NCBI GenBank assembly: GCA_020722945.1
Contig: DYJV01000032.1
Coordinates: 1 to 8,384, forward strand
Reading direction: 5' to 3'
Length of the DNA stretch: 8,384 nt
Source: Candidatus Methylomirabilis sp.
Lineage (GTDB): Bacteria > DYJV01
Positions 1 through 5,778 of the stretch are shown piece after piece. The translations under genes were made by a program, and so were the position numbers. The stretch's first letter is position 1. The number at the start of each line of letters is the position of its first letter. The notes beneath the pieces were generated by a model. That model was not told the origin of the DNA. It did not search any database and was given only the letters and a program-made list of their open reading frames with translations.

Positions 1-246
1 TTCTCCCTGATGGACCGATGGTAATTTTAAGATTAAAATAGCAGCTAAATCAAATCCTACTCCATACTCAACAAGTATTTATCTAAAACCCTAAACCTGT
101 CTATCATGTATGTTTGCACTTGTCTGCAATAGGTAAAACAGATAGATAGGCGATAGTCATGTGAATTTACAGATGACTAAAAAAATTCCTCTTTTCTCTT
201 TCTTTCAGCTGTGAACTTTCAGACATCAGCTTGTTTTACATATTCC
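1..246. other. Left-edge stretch without a recognisable gene
   Basis: I see no gene here that I can support. The stretch is A+T-rich and broken by stops in all frames; the longest fragments are 12-20 codons with no recognisable content. It contains an imperfect inverted repeat and a degenerate copy of a repeat that also occurs in the recombinase relic on the other side of the operon (listed separately). It probably is intergenic or decayed DNA beyond the outer end of an IS3-type element. Confidence 0.5.
96..150. repeat. Inverted repeat enclosing a degenerate copy of a dispersed repeat
   Basis: CCTGTCTATC at 96-105 is complementary to GATAGATAGG at 141-150 apart from one position that would be a G-U pair in RNA. 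Between the arms, 116-135 reads GCACTTGTCTGCAATAGGTA, which matches GCCCTGTCTGCCGATAGGTA at 7873-7892 over most positions with a one-base gap. Short GC-rich imperfect palindromes scattered through an A+T-rich genome are typical of Bacteroidota intergenic DNA. Function unknown; it could also be a chance fold. Confidence 0.4.
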
Positions 247-271
247 GAAACTGCCACCATTTGTCAAGGCA
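247..271 (-). repeat. Possible outer terminal inverted repeat of the IS3 relic
   Basis: About 25 bases beyond the transposase stop lies GAAACTGCCACCATTTGTCA followed by AGGCAA, a relatively GC-rich stretch in A+T-rich DNA. IS3-family elements end shortly after the transposase gene in an inverted repeat of roughly 20-40 bases, so position and composition fit. The matching left repeat is missing because the rest of the element is gone, so this cannot be proven from the window alone. Confidence 0.3.
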
Positions 272-295
272 ATTTTTTTGAAGTTCTTAATCACT

Positions 296-496
296 CTATA
301 TTGCAACTTTCATCTCTTTAAAATAAACACTCATTGGTGTTTTATATCCAAATCTTGAATGAAGCCTCCTGTTATTGTAGAATTCTATGTATTTTTTGAT
401 TCCTATCCTTAATTCTTTCACACTTTGATATTTATTCAAATAAATATCTTCATATTTTAATGTCCTAAAAAATCTCTCTATATTATTATCTGTCAA
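296..496 (-). pseudogene. IS3-family transposase, C-terminal remnant
   Basis: Only the last third of the DDE integrase core of an IS3-family OrfB transposase remains. The fragment has TDNNIERFFRTLKYEDIYL, whose Glu in IERFF corresponds to the last catalytic acid of the DDE triad, then YIEFYNNRRLHSRFGYKTP, the usual C-terminal helix and tail, and a normal stop. The two catalytic Asp residues and OrfA are absent. In frame upstream there is a stop at 512-514, and the only possible start is a TTG, so this is a relic and not a gene. It seems one residue short just before the catalytic Glu compared with the usual DNxxIERFW pattern. It lies directly behind the last hyf gene on the same strand, its relic DNA beginning at or within a few bases of that gene's stop codon. 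It probably is not expressed as a functional protein. Confidence 0.85.
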
Positions 497-533
497 ATCT
501 ATTTGTTTTTTTCATTACTTCTTGTCAAATCTA
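491..533. repeat. 11-base direct repeat at the operon/IS junction
   Basis: TGTCAAATCTA occurs at 491-501 and again at 523-533. The second copy lies in the C-terminal codons of the hydrogenase-like small subunit (LDLTR) and the first spans its stop codon and the beginning of the transposase relic. This could mark microhomology used when the IS was truncated, a small local duplication, or chance in A+T-rich DNA. Confidence 0.5.
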
Positions 534-1260
534 ATAATGCATTTACAATAGTTAAAGGATGCGAAGGATTCCCGGGTATATATAAATCAACTTTAATATC
601 TTTTAGTATGCTTCGGTTAATAGCTTTACTATCAGCAAAAAGACCACCGCTTATTGCATCTATCCCACAGAGAATAAATAGTTTAGGTTTTGGAATTGCA
701 TCGTAAGCAATACGCAAGGGCTCTGCCATGTTCTCACTTATGGGACCTGTAAGCACTATGCCATCAGCATGGCGTGGTGATGCGGTAAACTCAATTCCGT
801 AACGGCTCATATCAAAATTAGCATTCCCGGCTGCTCCTAACTCCCATTCGCAAGAATTGTCGCCACCAGCTGATACCTGTCGTAATTTTAATGATTTTCC
901 AAATACTGTTTTTACTTCATCTCTAATTATGCTATCATCAACTCGTATAGGATTGGTTTCACCCTCTTTAATGATTAAATCTTCGCGTAAATTTGATGCT
1001 ATTCTATAATCTTGTGTGAATTTTATTTTTTCGGGAAACGCAAAAGCACATTCGCCACAAAAAGCACATTTTCCCATATCTATGCTGACAGGATTTGTGC
1101 CGATAGCACCCAAAGGGCAAATTTTAGCTAATGCTTGCTCATCAACTTTTACTGTGCTTATTTCTGGACGACCACGAAATGGTGGTCGTAATTTTACATT
1201 TCTTACATCGGGAATATATTGTTTCCCGTTATGATACATCGCTATTATTTCTTTAATCAT
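499..1260 (-). CDS. hyfI: Fused ferredoxin / NuoB-like small subunit of a group 4 hydrogenase-related (Ehr-type) complex
   Basis: This 253-residue protein joins a HyfH-like ferredoxin domain (about 1-95) to a HyfI/NuoB-like small-subunit domain (about 115-250); the two are separate proteins in E. coli Hyf. The family passes electrons through Fe-S clusters to the large subunit at the cytoplasmic face. The ferredoxin part keeps C48, C65, C68 and C71, enough for one [4Fe-4S] cluster. There is no Cys before C48, and F75 replaces the eighth ferredoxin Cys, so the other cluster is lost. In the NuoB part the proximal-cluster positions read D134, C137, D201 and N231, in contexts AGGDNSCEWEL, GIDAISGG and YIPGNPSHP, so three of four ligands are replaced. 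The fold signatures (SPRHAD at 161-166, VDLYIPG) remain. I chose ATG at 1260 because AGGGA lies four bases upstream; an in-frame TTG at 1293 would overlap hyfG. The gene starts 14 bases after hyfG, and its stop abuts an IS3 relic. Confidence 0.88.
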   Translation of the reverse strand: MIKEIIAMYHNGKQYIPDVRNVKLRPPFRGRPEISTVKVDEQALAKICPLGAIGTNPVSIDMGKCAFCGECAFAFPEKIKFTQDYRIASNLREDLIIKEGETNPIRVDDSIIRDEVKTVFGKSLKLRQVSAGGDNSCEWELGAAGNANFDMSRYGIEFTASPRHADGIVLTGPISENMAEPLRIAYDAIPKPKLFILCGIDAISGGLFADSKAINRSILKDIKVDLYIPGNPSHPLTIVNALLDLTRSNEKNK

Positions 1261-1264
1261 ATTT

Positions 1265-1269
1265 TCCCT
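1265..1269 (-). promoter_or_regulatory. Ribosome binding site deciding the small-subunit start
   Basis: AGGGA on the minus strand, four bases before ATG at 1260. It is one of the few purine-rich sites of Shine-Dalgarno type in the operon and favours this ATG over the upstream in-frame TTG. Confidence 0.6.
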
Positions 1270-1274
1270 TTTTT

Positions 1275-2804
1275 TTATAAATCGTGTCCGCAATAACTTA
1301 AATTATAACTTTTATTATTGATTGGAAAATCCGAAATTTCAACATTACGTAGTGACAACTCCAATGCTTTCCAATTGTGCATTGAGGGGTCTTTTATTTT
1401 GTAATGCTTTAATTTACCCAACTCATCGGTTATAGCACAATGGCAAACTTCTCCTCGCCAAGCTTCTACTAATGATATAGCAAAACTGTTTGGTTTTAGT
1501 TTAAGTTGATAATCCGGTTTTTCGTTTGGTAAAGCATCGAATGTATAATTTCCCATTAGATTTCTAATCCAAGCTATCGACTTTCTTACTTCTTTCTTTT
1601 TTAATAGAAAACGTGCAAAAACATCACCTTTTTCGCCTGTAACTGTTTCGTAAGGAAATTTTTGATAAGCAATGTTCGGATGACTTACGCGAATATCTCT
1701 TTCGATTTGAGACATACGAGCCGACAGTCCTACATTTCCTATCATTTGAGCTTGTTCGTGGCTGACAGTACCAATAAAATCAAAACGATTTTGAACGCTT
1801 GGCAAACGAAAAGTAATGTCAACCATTTCTTCAAATTGTGTTTCAAATTTTAGTAACACATTCAATAATTCTTCTTTCAATTCTTCGGTGAATGGGAAAT
1901 GGCTTCCCCCAACTCTAATAAGACTTTTACCAAAACGGTTTCCGCACCAAAATTGAGTAAAATTAATAATGGCGGTTCGCAAAATACCAAAAACATTTGA
2001 GCCGAAATGATAGGCAATATCTGTACACAATGCACTAATATCCCCTGTATGAATAGCTATTCGCTCCAATTCCAAAGCCAAAGCACGTTCAATGTGTCTT
2101 TGTTCACTCAATTGCTTATCAGCAAGTGCTTCCATAGTTTGAGCAAAAGCAACTGTATGACCTATTACGGTATCTCCGGCTATATTTTCGGCTAATAAGT
2201 TGCGCTGTAAATTATTTTCTTTATCTAAAAACAGTTGCTCTATTCCACGATGTTGCCAGCCTAATTGGATTTCAAGATGTAATACCGTTTCACCATTGCA
2301 AATAAAACGAAAATGTCCGGGCTCGATAACCCCTGCATGAATAGGTCCTACACCAACTTCGTGCAATTCTTCGCTTTTTATGGAATAGAAAGGATAATCG
2401 TTTATTTGCATCTTTTGGTTGGCTCGATTATGTGCAAAACGGACAGGTTTTTGCCAAGGATGCTCGATAAAATTGATTCCAAAATTCTCGTGAATTTCTC
2501 TTTCAAATATGTGTAAGGCAAATATTTCTTTACTTAAAGAAGCAAGCTCTTGCTTTTCGTCAGATTTCAGCACATGGGACAACACTAATATATTGTGGTT
2601 TTTATCATCGCCAATAGCCATAATACATTGTAAATCCTTGCCTGTTTTATAAGCAAAATAAGTCAAACAATGATTTTCGGATTTTTTCAATAGTTCAATA
2701 ACCAGCTGATAAAAATCTGTATATTTATAAACTGTAATATCTTTTAACTCAACAGATTGATTATTCTTTATTTTTAACATTTTATTTAATTCTTCCATAG
2801 TCAT
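1275..2804 (-). CDS. hyfG: Group 4 hydrogenase-like large subunit (HyfG/HycE-like, NuoC-NuoD fusion) lacking the NiFe ligands
   Basis: The 509-residue protein has a NuoC-like N-terminal domain (about 25-125; signature ALHIFEREIHENFGI at 96-110) and a NuoD/NiFe-large-subunit domain (about 145-509; GPIHAGVIEPGHFRF at 153-167, QLGWQHRGIE at 180-189). Catalytic HycE/HyfG proteins hold the NiFe centre with an N-terminal and a C-terminal CxxC. Here the first motif region reads ENIAGDTVIGH (206-216), with A209 and T212 in the Cys positions. The C-terminal region reads NKSYNLSYCGHDL (497-509), with no CxxC; C505 is a lone Cys not in register. The protein stops right there, with no peptide for a maturation endopeptidase to remove. 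It therefore cannot bind NiFe normally and resembles the Ehr large subunits, or NuoD, which is also metal-free. H156 keeps the GPxH context near which complex I binds quinone. The start overlaps the hyfF stop by one base (TAATG). Confidence 0.9.
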   Translation of the reverse strand: MTMEELNKMLKIKNNQSVELKDITVYKYTDFYQLVIELLKKSENHCLTYFAYKTGKDLQCIMAIGDDKNHNILVLSHVLKSDEKQELASLSKEIFALHIFEREIHENFGINFIEHPWQKPVRFAHNRANQKMQINDYPFYSIKSEELHEVGVGPIHAGVIEPGHFRFICNGETVLHLEIQLGWQHRGIEQLFLDKENNLQRNLLAENIAGDTVIGHTVAFAQTMEALADKQLSEQRHIERALALELERIAIHTGDISALCTDIAYHFGSNVFGILRTAIINFTQFWCGNRFGKSLIRVGGSHFPFTEELKEELLNVLLKFETQFEEMVDITFRLPSVQNRFDFIGTVSHEQAQMIGNVGLSARMSQIERDIRVSHPNIAYQKFPYETVTGEKGDVFARFLLKKKEVRKSIAWIRNLMGNYTFDALPNEKPDYQLKLKPNSFAISLVEAWRGEVCHCAITDELGKLKHYKIKDPSMHNWKALELSLRNVEISDFPINNKSYNLSYCGHDL

Positions 2805-4228
2805 TAATTAAGAATTGCAATGGCATTATTGATTAAATCTACAAAAAATACCGGTGGGTTTATTCCCAAGTAAATTACCAAACTAAATAAAATAAATTGC
2901 GAAACAGTTTCAAATCTATTAGGTGTGATTTTATTCATATCATTTGGTTTTTCATCATTATTAAAAAGCATATGAAACGTGTTTTTACTAAATGAATAAA
3001 TAATTAAACTGAGCAATATCAAAACAAAGATTGCAATAAGGTAATGGTTTTCTAAAAACAGAGCTTTAAAAACAAAAAACTCACTAACAAACATACCTGA
3101 AGGAGGGATAGCCAAAATAGAAATAAACCCAAAAGTTAAAGCCAACGCTCCGATTGTATTTTGTTTAAAATAGCCCGAAATATCTTTGATAAAATATGAG
3201 CCATAAAAATGATGAACCTGTCCGATTTGATAAAACAAACCTGCTTTTGCAAAAGAGTGCAGAATTAAATGTAGAATAGCAGCATAATAGCCAATGCCAC
3301 CGATTCCCAATCCTAATGCAACAATACCCATGTGTTCGAGACTAGAAAAAGCAAACATACGTTTAGAATGCACAATTTTTAGCATTTGAATTGCTGACAT
3401 AAAAACAGAAAGAACTCCTGAAATTATCAATACATTTTGTGCCCAATGCAAAATTGTGGTTTGGGAAATAATGGAAAAAACTCTAAAAATTCCAATAAAA
3501 CCCACATTCATTAGAGTTGTAGAAATAAAAGCACTTATAGGTGGTGGTGCTGCAGTATGAGCATCAACAGCAACAGTATATAGTGGAAACAAACCCATTT
3601 TTGCACTAAATCCTGCAAGTACTAAAAGAAAAGCCATTTTGAGCCAAATAGTATCCATTTGTTGAGCAATTGTAATCAGATGAGAGATATTTAAATTAGT
3701 AATACCGCTGTTACTTGCAGTTATACTTAAAAATAATATTCCTACAAATGCTAAAGCAACACCAATAGATGAAACAAATAAATATTTCCAAGCTGCTTCA
3801 AGAGCAATTTTAGTTTTTTCAAAATAAATTAATAATGAAACAAAAAGAGTTGTAGTTTCGATACTTACCCATAAAACAGCGAGATTATTAGAAAAATATG
3901 CTGAAATCATTGCCGTAATAAGCATTATTAAATATGAGAAATACTTCGCATTTTGTTTTTCGGTAAAATTATGACGTTGTAAATACAATCTGCTATGATA
4001 GAATGTTGCAAAGCTTAGTATTGTCAATACAAAGGACAACAGCACTCCCAAACTATCATATTTAAAATAAACGTTTTCTATTTCATTGATATGCAAATAT
4101 GAATAGCTACTAATTAATATCAATAATATTAAATAAATAGCTGATAATATAGCAGTTATAGTATTTTTGTTAAATAAAAAAATACTCGCACTTAGTATAA
4201 TTGATAGTATAATAAATATAATGATCAT
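2804..4228 (-). CDS. hyfF: HyfF-like antiporter-type membrane subunit (NuoM/NuoN family)
   Basis: A 474-residue, almost entirely hydrophobic protein with about 13-14 predicted membrane helices, of the proton-conducting NuoL/M/N-Mrp family. E124 (VSIETTT) corresponds to the conserved TM5 Glu and K210 (GFSAKMGLFPLY) to the TM7 Lys, the pair known in this family to drive proton translocation. Next comes the amphipathic AHTAAPPPISAF segment (223-234) typical of HyfF. Further polar residues in membrane segments are H297 region FSSLEHMG (295-301), H320, H324 and K328 (LHLILHSFAKAG), and K415 in a late helix (YSFSKNTF). The length is close to E. coli HyfF (about 526) though somewhat shorter at the C-terminus. 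It starts four bases after the hyfE stop and its own stop overlaps the hyfG start. Its channel residues look intact, in contrast to the degraded redox subunits downstream. Confidence 0.92.
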   Translation of the reverse strand: MIIIFIILSIILSASIFLFNKNTITAILSAIYLILLILISSYSYLHINEIENVYFKYDSLGVLLSFVLTILSFATFYHSRLYLQRHNFTEKQNAKYFSYLIMLITAMISAYFSNNLAVLWVSIETTTLFVSLLIYFEKTKIALEAAWKYLFVSSIGVALAFVGILFLSITASNSGITNLNISHLITIAQQMDTIWLKMAFLLVLAGFSAKMGLFPLYTVAVDAHTAAPPPISAFISTTLMNVGFIGIFRVFSIISQTTILHWAQNVLIISGVLSVFMSAIQMLKIVHSKRMFAFSSLEHMGIVALGLGIGGIGYYAAILHLILHSFAKAGLFYQIGQVHHFYGSYFIKDISGYFKQNTIGALALTFGFISILAIPPSGMFVSEFFVFKALFLENHYLIAIFVLILLSLIIYSFSKNTFHMLFNNDEKPNDMNKITPNRFETVSQFILFSLVIYLGINPPVFFVDLINNAIAILN

Positions 4229-4232
4229 TGCA

Positions 4233-4862
4233 TTAGTCTTTTAAATTTGAAAGTTGATTAATATTATCGTTTTGGAAAGTATTGCCAATTCGGTTTACAA
4301 AAATTCCCAATACAAGTATTCCCATTACAACATCAAGAAGAATAGCCAAGTTAACCAGCATAGGCATTGCACTTCCAACAGCCAGTGATAACATAAATAT
4401 TCCATTTTCAATAATGAGATAGCCTACCACATGCGAAAAAATATTTTTATGAATAATAATAAAATAAAAACCGTAAATTATTGATGCAAAAGCAACTGCA
4501 AAAAATTGAGTATGTAATTTATTATCTAAAATATTATTGCTCAAAATAAAACTTATTATAAGGGTAAGCATTACAACGATAACTGAGTAAAAGACAGGCA
4601 CTGATGGTTCGTGTATGCGTTTTAAACTGTTGTGCTTTCTTACTTTGTTTAGAAACCAAGGAACGACAATTGATTTTACAACAATGGTTTCAGTAAGAAT
4701 AAAGATTAAATCAAAGATTTCTATCTCATTTAAACTGGAAAAAACCATTCCGAACAATATCACACCTTGAATTACTAATAACCAAACGAATTTTTTAACT
4801 CTTTCGGCCAAAGCAAAATAAATTAAACTTATTGCATATATGATTATAAATATATAGGTCAT
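4233..4862 (-). CDS. hyfE: HyfE-like small membrane subunit (NuoK-related)
   Basis: A 209-residue hydrophobic protein with about six to seven membrane helices, near the usual HyfE length of about 216. The N-terminal half has TETIVVKSIVVPWFLNK (57-73), the HyfE pattern of a helix ending in an internal Lys and IPW-like turn. The C-terminal half has GYLIIENGIFML (147-158), where E152 corresponds to the key membrane Glu of NuoK, followed by D177 in the next helix (LAILLDVVMGILVLG). In group 4 complexes this subunit links the antiporter-like subunits to the NuoH-like heel and forms part of the charged axis across the membrane. It begins one base after the hyfC stop and ends four bases before hyfF. 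I see nothing truncated. Confidence 0.9.
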   Translation of the reverse strand: MTYIFIIIYAISLIYFALAERVKKFVWLLVIQGVILFGMVFSSLNEIEIFDLIFILTETIVVKSIVVPWFLNKVRKHNSLKRIHEPSVPVFYSVIVVMLTLIISFILSNNILDNKLHTQFFAVAFASIIYGFYFIIIHKNIFSHVVGYLIIENGIFMLSLAVGSAMPMLVNLAILLDVVMGILVLGIFVNRIGNTFQNDNINQLSNLKD

Positions 4863-4863
4863 T

Positions 4864-5778
4864 TTAATCCAAAATTATTTTTTGTGTAATAATTAAAGTT
4901 GTTAAAAATCCGACAACAGCAATAGCTGATAATACAATAATCCACTGCGGATTTTTATACATTTTGTTTCTTGCTTTAAAAGCTTCTAATATTCCGACTA
5001 TGCAGGCAAAAGCAAATTGAATTACTAAATAACCTGCTATTTGTTCGTATATATTCCAAGTGCTTTTTATGAGAAAATTAGCAATTAAACTTCCGTAAAT
5101 CGCAAATTTCAACCAAGTTGCGATATGAATCAAAGCTAAATCAAAGCCGCTGTTATCCAATACCATAACTTCGTGAACCATCGTTAATTCAAGGTGAGTT
5201 TTTGGGTCATCAACAGGCATACGTGAATTCTCTACCATAGCAATATAAAATAGCACATAAATGAATGCACTCCCTATGGCATACGATAAATTACTTCCAA
5301 TATGAAAATGTGTAAATAACTTGTGAAAAGAAATATTGTTTGTAAATAGAGCTACTGAAGCGGCTAAAATAAAGAATGCAGGTTCAACTAACATAGAATA
5401 AAGTGCTTCTCTGCTAGCTCCCATTCCTTCAAAACCGCTTCCTGTATCCATAGCTGCAATAATCATCAGGAATTTACCGATTGCCAATAAATAGGCAAAG
5501 AAAACAAAGTCTCCGTGAAAAGATAACAGTCCGGCTTTCCCGTCAAAAGGAATAAAAAAGGCAGCCAATAATACAGATGAAAAATATACTATTGGTGCTA
5601 TCTTAAAAATTAGGCTTGTTGTTGAGCTATAAACTGCACCTTTCTTAAACAAACGAATTACATCGTAAAGCGGTTGTAATATCGAAGGCATTTTACGAGC
5701 TGCAATTTTTGCTTTTGTTTTTGTTATTATTCCAACAAAAAATAGTGCAGATATAAGTATTAAGAATAAACTAATCAT
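4864..5778 (-). CDS. hyfC: HyfC/HycD-like membrane subunit (NuoH homologue)
   Basis: A 304-residue membrane protein with about eight helices, like HyfC/HycD (about 307-322 residues). It anchors the hydrophilic large and small subunits to the membrane and forms the entrance region that is the quinone chamber in complex I. Signatures seen are QPLYDVIRLFKKGAVYS (35-51), the cytoplasmic loop after the first helix; FEGMGASREALYSMLVEPA (116-134), with E117, R123 and E132; and VENSRMPVDDPKTHLELTM (182-200), with E183, R186, D190, D191, H195, E197 and then H202 and E203. These acidic and basic residues match the conserved family set that couples the redox arm to the proton channels. The start overlaps the hyfB stop by four bases (ATGA), suggesting translational coupling. 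No missing key residue is apparent. Confidence 0.93.
   Translation of the reverse strand: MISLFLILISALFFVGIITKTKAKIAARKMPSILQPLYDVIRLFKKGAVYSSTTSLIFKIAPIVYFSSVLLAAFFIPFDGKAGLLSFHGDFVFFAYLLAIGKFLMIIAAMDTGSGFEGMGASREALYSMLVEPAFFILAASVALFTNNISFHKLFTHFHIGSNLSYAIGSAFIYVLFYIAMVENSRMPVDDPKTHLELTMVHEVMVLDNSGFDLALIHIATWLKFAIYGSLIANFLIKSTWNIYEQIAGYLVIQFAFACIVGILEAFKARNKMYKNPQWIIVLSAIAVVGFLTTLIITQKIILD

Noticed and set aside
3-41. Plus-strand frame ending LPDGPMVILRLK at the left edge
   Set aside because: Could be the end of a gene entering the window, but twelve residues cannot support a call.
96-150. Rho-independent terminator of the operon
   Set aside because: The stem has a long internal region and no T-run on either side, and it lies about 350 bases beyond the last gene with the IS relic between; no clear terminator is seen for the operon.
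167-226. Minus-strand frame of 19 codons beginning MSESSQLKEREKR
   Set aside because: Too short, no ribosome site or recognisable family; lies in decayed DNA.
1261-1293. Earlier TTG start for the small-subunit gene, adding 11 residues
   Set aside because: It would overlap the hyfG end and adds a basic stretch not typical of the family; ATG at 1260 has AGGGA at good spacing and the family-like beginning MIKEIIAMYHNGKQYIPD.
503-2516. Several open plus-strand frames of about 60-70 codons opposite the hyfG and small-subunit genes
   Set aside because: They are antisense shadows of strongly supported genes and show no family-like sequence.
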